DNA of 40,604 bases from Flavobacteriia bacterium (lineage in GTDB: Bacteria > Bacteroidota > Bacteroidia > Flavobacteriales_D > Crocinitomicaceae): the NCBI GenBank assembly GCA_947455515.1, contig CANGOF010000013.1, forward strand, positions 1 through 40,604, in the 5' to 3' direction. The translations under genes and the position numbers were made by a program. A model generated the notes under the pieces. It searched no databases. It saw only the letters and a program-made list of their open reading frames with translations, and had not been told where the DNA came from. Shown in pieces: positions 1 through 7,129 of this stretch (positions are counted from its first letter, which is position 1; each line of letters starts with the position of its first letter).

Positions 1-1395
1 ACGATAGCGCTTTTTTCCTTTACTATTTTATTGGTAAATGCGAATGCGCAAGATGGTCAAGCGCTTTTCAAAGCAAAATGTAATACCTGCCACTTATTGG
101 ATAAAGCATCGACTGGACCAATGTTGAAAGGGGTAAAACAAAAATGGACGGATGCCGGAGAAGGTGATTTATTAATCGACTGGGTTACAAATTCAACTGG
201 ATTAATCGCTTCAGGTAAAAGTAAAATGGCTGACGCTATCAAAGGATTTAGTCCGATGGACATGCCAGGTCAACAAGTTTCAAAAGAAGAATTAGATGCG
301 ATTTTGACGTTCGTTGATAATCCTCCTGTTGCTGCACCTGCTGCTGAAACTCCTGGAGCAACAACTGATCCTGCTGCTGAAGTTGTACTTAAACCAAACT
401 ACAAAGAAAACTTAAGTACGTTCTATTGGTTATTGGGTTCTATTGTAGTGTTGTTAATTACTATTTTCATTTTGACTTCATCGATCATCAACTTAGTGAA
501 ATCTGATTATTTCATTGAAAAAATGGCGAAACACAAACAAAAAGAAAACGGTGGTATCGCTAAAATCTTGACCTTAATCGTAACTTTAGGATTCATTGGT
601 TTAAGTAACGTAAGTATGGCAATGTCTATACCTGCTCCTTCTACTGAGCCTCAACCTTGGATCTTAATTGAAAATGGGGATATCTATTTCTTAGTGGTAA
701 TTAACTTAGTGTTAGTAGGTGTGATTGTTTACTTGAAATCTGTTTTCAAACGTATGTTGGGAATGGTATACGAGAAAAAACAAAAAGAAGCTGCGCCAAC
801 TGCTATCAAGAAATTGAACAAAGTATTGACGGATGTTGTTCCTATCGAAGAAGAACATACAATCTTAATGCACCATGAATACGACGGTATCCGTGAGTTA
901 GACAACAACCTTCCACCATGGTGGGTATGGGGATTTGTTTTAACAATTGTCTCTGGTATCATCTATTTATTCTATTACCATGTATTTGGAGGTGATCTTC
1001 AATACCAAGCGTACGATAAAGAAATGAAAAAAGCAGATACTGAAGTAAAAGCATATTTATCTAAAATGGCTATGAATGTTGATGAGACTACTGCGACATT
1101 AATGAAAGACGCTGCTGATTTAAGTAAAGGAAAAGCATTGTTTGAAACAAACTGTGTTACATGTCACAATCCTAAAGGGGAAGGTAACATCGGTCCTAAC
1201 TTAACGGATAAAAACTGGATCTATGGATTTGATATAAAGGATGTATTTAAAACGGTGAAAAATGGTACGCCAAATGGTATGCCTGAACACAACTCTAAAT
1301 TCAACCCAGTTCAAATTCAACAAGTAGCTTCATTCGTATTGTCTTTACCCGATGCCAAAGGGAAAGCTCCACAAGGTGAAATACTTGAAAAATAG
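1..1395 (+). CDS. ccoP: cbb3-type cytochrome c oxidase subunit III, CcoP-like, with an extra N-terminal haem c domain (5' end cut by window)
   Basis: Electron-entry subunit of a cbb3 high-affinity terminal oxidase. The frame is open to base 1, and the first residues (hydrophobic, ending VNANAQ) look like the end of a signal peptide, so the true start lies outside the window. Order: signal peptide; cytochrome c domain with CNTCH (nt 79-93) and a candidate Met ligand in the MDMPG stretch; membrane segment (nt ~418-495); Lys-rich loop; two more membrane segments (nt ~565-625, ~685-740); a cytoplasmic stretch; then PPWWVWGF, the hallmark entry to the CcoP membrane helix; then a second cytochrome c domain with CVTCH (nt 1153-1167) and GMPEH as Met ligand. 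The positive-inside pattern fits both haems being periplasmic. The N-terminal haem domain ahead of the membrane part is unusual for CcoP. A strong terminator follows the gene. Confidence 0.88.
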   Translation, partial: TIALFSFTILLVNANAQDGQALFKAKCNTCHLLDKASTGPMLKGVKQKWTDAGEGDLLIDWVTNSTGLIASGKSKMADAIKGFSPMDMPGQQVSKEELDAILTFVDNPPVAAPAAETPGATTDPAAEVVLKPNYKENLSTFYWLLGSIVVLLITIFILTSSIINLVKSDYFIEKMAKHKQKENGGIAKILTLIVTLGFIGLSNVSMAMSIPAPSTEPQPWILIENGDIYFLVVINLVLVGVIVYLKSVFKRMLGMVYEKKQKEAAPTAIKKLNKVLTDVVPIEEEHTILMHHEYDGIRELDNNLPPWWVWGFVLTIVSGIIYLFYYHVFGGDLQYQAYDKEMKKADTEVKAYLSKMAMNVDETTATLMKDAADLSKGKALFETNCVTCHNPKGEGNIGPNLTDKNWIYGFDIKDVFKTVKNGTPNGMPEHNSKFNPVQIQQVASFVLSLPDAKGKAPQGEILEK

Positions 1396-1409
1396 AAATA
1401 AAAAATAAA

Positions 1410-1441
1410 CGAAAAGACTTTGAGTGATCAAAGTCTTTTCG
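1410..1441 (+). terminator. Rho-independent terminator after ccoP
   Basis: A perfect 14-bp stem (CGAAAAGACTTTGA / TCAAAGTCTTTTCG) with a GTGA loop, starting 14 nt after the ccoP stop. The right arm itself carries the U-rich stretch. It separates ccoP from ccoG, which therefore needs its own promoter. Confidence 0.85.
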
Positions 1442-1460
1442 CTTTAAATAGCATCAACAA

Positions 1461-1505
1461 TGTAACGTATGTTACAAAAAAGTCAATCGTTAATTAGTAA
1501 ACTTG
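1461..1505 (+). promoter_or_regulatory. Candidate CRP/FNR-family activator site plus -7 box driving ccoG
   Basis: TGTAACGTATGTTACA (1461-1476) is a perfect 16-bp palindrome of the kind bound by CRP/FNR-family regulators. TAAACTTG (1498-1505) matches the Bacteroidota -7 box TAnnTTTG with one mismatch. No -33 TTG is visible. The palindrome centre lies 36.5 nt before the end of the box, that is about -42 from the expected start of transcription, the usual class II activator position. The same spacing recurs at 27033-27076 and, with a weaker site, before hemN. Regulator identity is inferred. Confidence 0.6.
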
Positions 1506-1539
1506 TTCATAGATAACCACACTATTAAAACAACGCAAG

Positions 1540-2937
1540 ATGGAAGACGCAGAAGGAACATTTAGAGACTCAGTTGCCACAATCGATGAAAAAGGAAAAC
1601 GTATTTGGATTTTTCCTAAAAGACCAAAAGGAAAATTTTACAACTATAGAAAAATTACAAGCTATTTATTATTAGCTATACTTTTCGCTCTTCCCCACAT
1701 AAAACTAAATGGCGAACCTTTTTTCTTATTGAATGTATTGGAACGAAAATTTATCCTGTTCGGTAAAATTTTCTGGCCTCAAGATTTTTACCTTTTTGCA
1801 ATTGCAACCATCTTAGGTGTAGTTGGTATTATTCTATTTACAATTATCTATGGACGTATTTTCTGTGGATGGGTTTGTCCGCAAACCATCTTCATGGAAA
1901 TGATTTTTCGAAGAATTGAATACTGGATCGAGGGAGATTATACGCACCAGCGAAAACTTGCCGCTGCTCCATGGACAAAAGATAAAATATTCAAAAGAAC
2001 CTTAAAACATACGATTTTTTGGATCATTTCATTCTTAATCGCGAATACCTTCTTAGCTTACATCATCAGCGCGGATACACTTTGGAACATACAAACTGGT
2101 AAATTCTCTGAACACGTAGGAGGTTTCATTGGAATTGCAGTATTCACCACCGTTTTCTACTTTGTTTTTTCAAGATTAAGAGAACAAGTGTGTACGACTA
2201 TTTGTCCTTATGGACGTTTACAAGGTGTATTATTGGATCCTAACACAATGGTGGTTGCTTACGACCATAAACGTGGTGAAGAACGTGGAAAAATCAAAAA
2301 AGGAGAAGATAGAAAATCACTTGGAAAAGGAGATTGTATCGACTGTAAATTATGTGTTCACGTCTGCCCTACGGGTATAGACATTCGAAACGGTACGCAA
2401 TTAGAATGTGTCAACTGTACTGCATGTATCGATGAATGTGATACGGTAATGGATGGAATTGGTCAACCAAAAGGTTTAATACGTTTCGTTTCTGAAAATG
2501 GTATCAAAAATGGAACGAAGTTTGAATGGACACGTCGTGTAAAAGCATACACTGCACTACTTATTTTGATTTTTGGAATTTTCTTATCCCTACTTTTAAC
2601 GCGTACAGATTTTCAAGCAACTATCTTTAGACAGCGAGGAACAACCTATCAAACAAATAACTCTGGATATATTAGCAATATATTTGAAATAAATCTTTCG
2701 AATAAAACACATAAGGACTATAAAATTCAATTAAAACTTGCAGACAAAGAAGGTAAAATCGAATTAGTAGTTCATAACCTACATTTAAAGAAAGAGGCAC
2801 ACTTAAAAGACCGATTTATTGTAAAATACCCATTTAGTGCAATGGAAAATGGTAAAAAAATAAGCACAATTATTATCTTAGGAAATGGAAAAGAAATTGA
2901 ACGCGTTAAAGTGAAATTTTTAGGACCGCTTATGTAA
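1540..2937 (+). CDS. ccoG: Cytochrome c oxidase accessory protein CcoG (FixG/RdxA)
   Basis: Membrane-bound Fe-S protein needed for cbb3 oxidase biogenesis; in characterised relatives it reduces Cu(II) to Cu(I) for insertion into the oxidase. 465 residues, normal family length. Visible in order: cytoplasmic N-terminus; membrane helices near residues 40-56 and 84-106; FCGWVCP near 108-114; two more helices (~155-178, ~193-208); CTTICPYGR; then an 8-Cys ferredoxin domain with CIDCKLCVHVCP (from Cys266) and CVNCTACIDECD (from Cys290); a last helix (~338-355); and a C-terminal Ig-like FixG domain. The start codon is the first ATG in frame and has no clear Shine-Dalgarno sequence. It is transcribed separately from ccoP and is followed by ccoH. 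Confidence 0.95.
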   Translation: MEDAEGTFRDSVATIDEKGKRIWIFPKRPKGKFYNYRKITSYLLLAILFALPHIKLNGEPFFLLNVLERKFILFGKIFWPQDFYLFAIATILGVVGIILFTIIYGRIFCGWVCPQTIFMEMIFRRIEYWIEGDYTHQRKLAAAPWTKDKIFKRTLKHTIFWIISFLIANTFLAYIISADTLWNIQTGKFSEHVGGFIGIAVFTTVFYFVFSRLREQVCTTICPYGRLQGVLLDPNTMVVAYDHKRGEERGKIKKGEDRKSLGKGDCIDCKLCVHVCPTGIDIRNGTQLECVNCTACIDECDTVMDGIGQPKGLIRFVSENGIKNGTKFEWTRRVKAYTALLILIFGIFLSLLLTRTDFQATIFRQRGTTYQTNNSGYISNIFEINLSNKTHKDYKIQLKLADKEGKIELVVHNLHLKKEAHLKDRFIVKYPFSAMENGKKISTIIILGNGKEIERVKVKFLGPLM

Positions 2938-2947
2938 AACATTCATC

Positions 2948-3060
2948 TTCCCTCCTTGAGGAGGGATTAAGGGAGGTGACACAAACTTCACCCTCCTTAA
3001 TCCTCACAGCTCTATCGTTCGTTCTTCGAAAGTAGAACTTTCTCTTCTCAAGGGAGGAAA
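2948..3060. repeat. Dispersed palindromic intergenic repeat between ccoG and ccoH
   Basis: The left part (2948-2978) contains TCCTTGAGGAGGGA and ends in AAGGGAGGTG. It is complementary to two blocks on the right, CACCCTCCTTAATCCTC (2989-3005) and CTTCTCAAGGGAGG (3044-3057), separated by an unrelated insert that holds a small hairpin (GAAAGT/ACTTTC, 3028-3042). A near copy of the left part occurs at 39825-39854, so this is a dispersed repeat that can fold into a large imperfect hairpin within the ccoG-ccoH transcript. Confidence 0.6.
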
Positions 3061-3081
3061 TTAACTAACTAAAAAAAAACT

Positions 3082-3507
3082 ATGAACTGGGGAAAAGGAA
3101 TTATCATTTTTATGGCATCATTTATGGCTTTCATCTTATGGATGGTGTTCACACTTATGTCAAAAAACACCGACTTGGAAAGTGAAGACTACTATAAAAA
3201 AGAAATCGCTTACGAACAAGAAATTCAAGCGCAACGCAATGCAAATGATGCAAAGGTGAAGGTAAAAGTAACTGAAAACAAAGAGTTTGTCATCCTTCAA
3301 TTTCCTGTAGCAGAAAAAATCGATACGGTATCTGTTGAATTCTTCAAACCAAATGATCAAAAAGGGGATAAACTTTTTGCTGAGGTAGGTACAAAAACGA
3401 TGATGGTCGACAAGAAAAAACTGCAAAAAGGTCTTTACCAAATTAATATCCATTACCAAATTGCATCCAAAAAATTCCTTCAAAAAGAGGAAATCATGCT
3501 TAAATAA
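3082..3507 (+). CDS. ccoH: FixH/CcoH family cbb3 oxidase assembly protein
   Basis: A 141-residue single-pass membrane protein. The N-terminal helix (about residues 5-25, rich in Ile, Phe and Met) is followed by LESEDYYKKEIAYEQEI, the conserved 'DYY' region of FixH proteins, and then by a periplasmic beta-rich domain. CcoH helps assemble or stabilise the cbb3 oxidase; its molecular role is not settled. It lies between ccoG and the TauE-like gene, 7 nt before the latter, as in other Bacteroidota cco clusters, and is probably translated from the ccoG transcript through the repeat at 2948-3060. The start ATG follows an A-rich stretch with no Shine-Dalgarno sequence. Confidence 0.88.
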   Translation: MNWGKGIIIFMASFMAFILWMVFTLMSKNTDLESEDYYKKEIAYEQEIQAQRNANDAKVKVKVTENKEFVILQFPVAEKIDTVSVEFFKPNDQKGDKLFAEVGTKTMMVDKKKLQKGLYQINIHYQIASKKFLQKEEIMLK

Positions 3508-3514
3508 TTAATCC

Positions 3515-4258
3515 ATGGAAACGATTTTCATACCCGCTTTTATTTTAGGTGTCATCTCAAACCTTCATTGTTTGGGTATGTGTGGGCCAATCGCTTTAGC
3601 AATTCCACTAAATCGTTCTTCCAAATCTACTATGCTTTTTGGTATTCTGCAATACCACATCGGACGCGTATTAGTGTACGGGATACTCGGATATTCAGTT
3701 GGTTACATCGGCATGGGAATCAAACTCTTTGGTATCCTTCAAGCAATTAGTATCATCGCTGGAATCGGAATTATAATTTATGCTTGGAGAAAAAAACTTT
3801 TTAAAACAAGTAGCTCTTCTTCCTACATAAATCAAAAAATCACCTCCAGTTTTTCAAAAAACATGGGAAAAATCATGCGTTCGGAAAGTCCACTTAAATT
3901 ATTCTTACTTGGTGCTTTAAATGGTTTACTTCCTTGTGGCATGGTGTATACTGCACTGATTACCGCAGTTGTTTTGGGAACTCCCCTCCTATCTGCAACG
4001 AGCATGCTTGCTTTTGGTTTAGGGACACTCCCTGGATTAGTGGCATTTAGCCTTTTCGCACAACAACTTGGGAATCCTATTCGAAGTAAAATTAATCGCT
4101 ACTTGCCTTACCTCATCACCGTTGTCGGTCTACTTATCGTTCTTAGAGGCATGAACTTAAACATTCCATACATAAGTCCAAAAGTATCTTTCTCGGAAGA
4201 GAAAAAAGAAGTGGTCATGGATTGCTGCCATAAGAACACGAAGTGCGAGAAGAAGTGA
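3515..4258 (+). CDS. Sulfite exporter TauE/SafE (UreH-like) family membrane protein of the cco cluster
   Basis: A polytopic inner-membrane protein of 247 residues with about six helices. The N-terminal SNLHCLGMCGPIALAIPL and the later GALNGLLPCGMVYTAL are the paired Cys/Gly-rich helices typical of the UreH-like/DsbD-related branch found beside cbb3 oxidase genes. In this position the family is thought to help move copper or reductant during oxidase assembly, but that is inference. The hydrophilic C-terminus carries DCCHKNTKC, a possible metal-binding tail. It starts 7 nt after ccoH and is surely co-transcribed with it. Downstream lies an AT-rich repeat tract, then the convergent anti-sigma gene. 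Confidence 0.82.
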   Translation: METIFIPAFILGVISNLHCLGMCGPIALAIPLNRSSKSTMLFGILQYHIGRVLVYGILGYSVGYIGMGIKLFGILQAISIIAGIGIIIYAWRKKLFKTSSSSSYINQKITSSFSKNMGKIMRSESPLKLFLLGALNGLLPCGMVYTALITAVVLGTPLLSATSMLAFGLGTLPGLVAFSLFAQQLGNPIRSKINRYLPYLITVVGLLIVLRGMNLNIPYISPKVSFSEEKKEVVMDCCHKNTKCEKK

Positions 4259-4281
4259 TGAGCGACGTGTGAAGAGTGAGA

Positions 4282-4328
4282 ATTAATACATTTTCACATT
4301 GAAAAATTTACACATTAATACATTTTCA
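4282..4328. repeat. 15-bp direct repeat in a convergent intergenic tract
   Basis: ATTAATACATTTTCA occurs at 4282-4296 and 4314-4328 (32-bp period), followed by TTTTCAAA-like repeats up to 4350. The tract separates the convergent TauE-like and anti-sigma genes. No clear GC-stem terminator was seen here. Confidence 0.6.
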
Positions 4329-4354
4329 AATCAACTAATTTTCAAATTTTCAAA

Positions 4355-5311
4355 TTATTTAACTGCCAATTCCCTACTCGCGTCTATCTTTCTAGAAACC
4401 TCAAAATTCCACAGCTTCAAATAAAATCCACCTTGTTTTGTTTCCGTAGCTTTTGAATAACGAAAATCTATTTTGTCCCTTAGTCTTTTAAATGCAAAAC
4501 GAAATACTGGTTCGATTGGACTTTCCATTTCAGAGAATGCTACGTATTCCGAATTCGTTTTTTTCCACACACACGTATCCGATATAGAAACGCTAAGGAG
4601 GCTTTCTGAAGTATTTTCCATAATAAAATCTATATGTTTTTTAACTATTGAATCTTCAGAAATTGCCTGAAAAACAGACTTCTCAAACGAACATGAAATC
4701 AATGGATTGGAATAATGCTCCTTTGGAAATTTCAAATCTTTCGTGTGTATCGTATCTTGCACATTTAATTCTTGATCCTTCTTCAAAGAAAGTTTTGGAC
4801 CTAAAACAAGATGCTTCTCCTCTTTCGAAAAAAGTAAAACAAACCCAATAAATACCGCTGCCACAGCTGAAATCACACCAATAATTAAACGACGGGTATT
4901 CCCCTTTCTTAAACCTTGCTTATTAGGAAATGTGATTTCTAAATCCGGTGATAATTTTGTCTGGTGATACATACCTAAAGAATCCAAATGACTTGGATTC
5001 TTTAGTAAATAAGATTGTAATTCCTGCTGTTTTTCTGTAGAAAGTATTCCTTCAGTCGACGCAATTAAAAAGCCATCAATGGTACTTTCGTTAACTTTTT
5101 CCTTTTCATCAAAGACACGAAGATGATTGATAAAGTCGTTGGAAAGATTTTCATCTTCCTTTATGGTAAAAACAGGAAGTTCACCTTCTAATTGAAATTC
5201 TGGATGCTCATTCAAAAACAATTCAAATGCGTGTCTATCCTCTTCCGATAAGTTTCCTTCTAGATAATCTAAATAGTAGGACTCGTAATTTGTCAAATTA
5301 AATTTACTCAT
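4355..5311 (-). CDS. Probable membrane anti-sigma factor paired with the ECF sigma factor
   Basis: 318 residues. The N-terminal half is cytoplasmic, acidic and helical, with the two-fold motif typical of Bacteroidota anti-sigma proteins (YYLDYLEGNLSEEDRHAFE near residues 12-30 and a related STEGILSTEKQQELQSYLL near 85-103). A single membrane helix at about 142-162 (LIIGVISAVAAVFIGF) and a periplasmic domain follow. The start ATG overlaps the sigma gene stop (ATGA, 5308-5311), so the two are translationally coupled. This arrangement and topology imply that it holds the sigma factor at the membrane until an envelope signal arrives. The signal is unknown, and I do not recognise the periplasmic domain. 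Confidence 0.7.
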   Translation of the reverse strand: MSKFNLTNYESYYLDYLEGNLSEEDRHAFELFLNEHPEFQLEGELPVFTIKEDENLSNDFINHLRVFDEKEKVNESTIDGFLIASTEGILSTEKQQELQSYLLKNPSHLDSLGMYHQTKLSPDLEITFPNKQGLRKGNTRRLIIGVISAVAAVFIGFVLLFSKEEKHLVLGPKLSLKKDQELNVQDTIHTKDLKFPKEHYSNPLISCSFEKSVFQAISEDSIVKKHIDFIMENTSESLLSVSISDTCVWKKTNSEYVAFSEMESPIEPVFRFAFKRLRDKIDFRYSKATETKQGGFYLKLWNFEVSRKIDASRELAVK

Positions 5312-5793
5312 ACGACCAACTCTTTTTCAATTAATATCGATTTCAAGGTCTTTCTCGCTCTAAAAATATACACTTTCACTTGCGACTCAGAAATTCCTGC
5401 AATCTCAGCAATCTCATCGTAACTATATCCTTCATAATCTCTTAGAAGTACAACGGTCTTTTGTATCACTGGCAATTTATCTAAAGCCCAATTCAAGGTC
5501 TCCGACAAATCAAAATCAGATGGATTGTCTTCATTTTGAACTTCAACAATTGCTTCTTCTCCATGAAAACGTTTCCCTGCTTTCAAAAAATCCAAAATCA
5601 AATGATAGGCTGTTGTAAATAAATAGGATTTTCCTTTTGCAACATCAACACTTTCATGTTTATCCCACATTTTTAAGTAGGTCGACTGAACGATGTCTTT
5701 CGCATCCATTTCATTCTTCAAATGCTTCAACGCAAAGCGATACACATTATCTGCGTAAGTATCTACTAATTGGTTGTATGCGCGCGCGTTCAC
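5308..5793 (-). CDS. RNA polymerase sigma factor, ECF/sigma-70 family
   Basis: 161 residues, normal for an ECF sigma factor. Region 2 is near residues 8-75 (ADNVYRFALKHLKNEMDAKDIVQSTYLKMWD), and region 4 is near 105-155, with YEGYSYDEIAEIAGISESQVKVYIFRAR-type helix-turn-helix features. The start is GTG at 5793; no in-frame ATG precedes the conserved region, so GTG is the best choice. A perfect -7 box (TAGTTTTG on the minus strand, 5814-5821) lies just upstream. It is the first gene of a two-gene operon with the anti-sigma factor and is divergent from the outer-membrane protein at 6099, a possible target. Confidence 0.9.
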   Translation of the reverse strand: MNARAYNQLVDTYADNVYRFALKHLKNEMDAKDIVQSTYLKMWDKHESVDVAKGKSYLFTTAYHLILDFLKAGKRFHGEEAIVEVQNEDNPSDFDLSETLNWALDKLPVIQKTVVLLRDYEGYSYDEIAEIAGISESQVKVYIFRARKTLKSILIEKELVV

Positions 5794-6098
5794 TTAAAGA
5801 TTTTATTGTAAGACAAAACTAAGGGTAAAAAGTTACAGTAGTTAAAAAAATAATTAGCATTTAATATAAAATCGCCAAAAGTCACTCGTGACTGAATAAA
5901 AAAGCACTTAGAATTTATTAGCGCAGAGATTTTTTTGAGTTTTTTTTGACGCTCTTTCGTTTTCGAGTGCGCAGAGTGCATTTCTCCCAAAAACTCTGCG
6001 CTACTTAAATTACTACCTAAAAAAAAACATCTTGCTTGTAACTTTTTTAAATCCAAATTGTCTTACTGAAAAACAAGTAAAAACTAAACGTATTAATT
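5794..6098. other. 305-nt divergent intergenic region with three GCGCAGAG repeats
   Basis: This region lies between the sigma factor and the outer-membrane protein and has no credible gene. It holds AGCGCAGAG (5920-5928), a second direct GCGCAGAG (5969-5976) and the perfect inverted copy CTCTGCGCT (5994-6002). The outer pair could form a 9-bp stem, and the central copy could compete for the same partner. T-rich runs lie between the copies. An 88-codon reading frame across the region has an implausible composition. Confidence 0.65.
5814..5821 (-). promoter_or_regulatory. -7 promoter box for the sigma/anti-sigma operon
   Basis: TAGTTTTG read on the minus strand matches the Bacteroidota -7 consensus TAnnTTTG exactly and lies about 20 nt upstream of the GTG start. 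No good -33 TTG was found at the expected distance. Confidence 0.5.
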
Positions 6099-6932
6099 AT
6101 GAAAAAAATAATCTTAACCTCATCACTTATCCTTTCATTAGGATTCATTTCTTTCGGGCAAAAAAAAGATGAATTAGACACTGCAAAATTAAATATCGGT
6201 AATAAAATTGTAAAAATTTACACTAAAAACGATGAGGTAACTCTAATTACCTTTGACAGTAAAGACACCACTGCTACAAAAAAGAAAAAGGATGAAGATT
6301 GCGAAGAATGTAAAGCAAAAAATAAGTATAAAGGACATTGGGCTGGAATTGATTTGGGAGCTGGAATTGTAAATAACTCATCTTTTTTAGCTAATAATAA
6401 CTCCACTTTTGGATGGAGAGAATTAAATGCTAGTTGGAATATTTTTGATAAAAAAATTCCACTTTATAAAGAATACATTGGTATCACAACAGGTTTGGGT
6501 ATTAGCGAAACTGATCTTTCAATAACTAAAAACCAAAACATTAATTTTAATTCAGATTCACTATGGACTACAAAAGATCCTTCAAAAGAATATTCTCATA
6601 ACGTGCTTTATGCTGGCTACATTAGCGTACCATTAATGCTTGAAATTAACACAAGTCCAAATCCTAAAAAAACATTTTTTATATTAGCAGGAGTTACAGG
6701 TGGTATGAAATTTTATTCAGGCATAACGCAAAATAGTAAAACCTCTAACACAACAACTGAATCAATGATTTTCGGGAAATTCGGACTAAACACTTTTAAA
6801 TTAGATGCTTCAGCAAGAATTGGTTACAAACACCTTGGATTATATGCAAATTATGCGCTTACACCTTTATTCGACACACGATTAACTAAAGCTGCATATC
6901 CTTTAACATTTGGAGTGTCTTGGGTATTCTAA
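6099..6932 (+). CDS. Outer-membrane beta-barrel protein, unknown function
   Basis: 277 residues. A signal peptide at the N-terminus (Lys-Lys, hydrophobic core, cleavage near SFG-QKK) is followed by a charged linker with a KKKKDEDCEECK stretch (two Cys three residues apart, possibly a disulfide or metal site). Then come amphipathic strands ending in Phe (GVSWVF), the typical barrel end signature in Bacteroidota. It is divergent from the ECF sigma operon, which makes it a candidate member of that sigma regulon (inference). A hairpin terminator follows. I cannot name a substrate or role. Confidence 0.72.
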   Translation: MKKIILTSSLILSLGFISFGQKKDELDTAKLNIGNKIVKIYTKNDEVTLITFDSKDTTATKKKKDEDCEECKAKNKYKGHWAGIDLGAGIVNNSSFLANNNSTFGWRELNASWNIFDKKIPLYKEYIGITTGLGISETDLSITKNQNINFNSDSLWTTKDPSKEYSHNVLYAGYISVPLMLEINTSPNPKKTFFILAGVTGGMKFYSGITQNSKTSNTTTESMIFGKFGLNTFKLDASARIGYKHLGLYANYALTPLFDTRLTKAAYPLTFGVSWVF

Positions 6933-6952
6933 AATTAAATACACTTCACACT

Positions 6953-6983
6953 AAAAGCTGTTCTACCTAGAGCAGCTTTTTTT
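6953..6983 (+). terminator. Rho-independent terminator after the outer-membrane protein
   Basis: An 8-bp stem AAAAGCTG / CAGCTTTT (6953-6960 and 6973-6980) with a 12-nt internal region that pairs only partly, followed by a U run. Confidence 0.75.
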
Positions 6984-7129
6984 ATGTCTACTAAATTCAC
7001 AATTTTAAACCTGCCCCCACTCAAGACTAAAGTTCTCTTAATAATCTACAAACTATACTTAGCCCTTAAATTCTTAATGTCTCAATGGTTAAAAATGTCA
7101 ACTTGTCAGCTAATTTTCAAATTAAATTA

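Noticed and set aside
4282-4350. Possible CRISPR-like repeat tract
   Set aside because: There are only two 15-bp copies in AT-rich DNA, with no spacers of regular length and no cas genes nearby.
5790-6056. 88-codon reading frame on the minus strand between the sigma factor and the outer-membrane protein
   Set aside because: Its composition is driven by the A/T and GCGCAGAG repeats, there is no recognisable family, and it overlaps the sigma promoter box.
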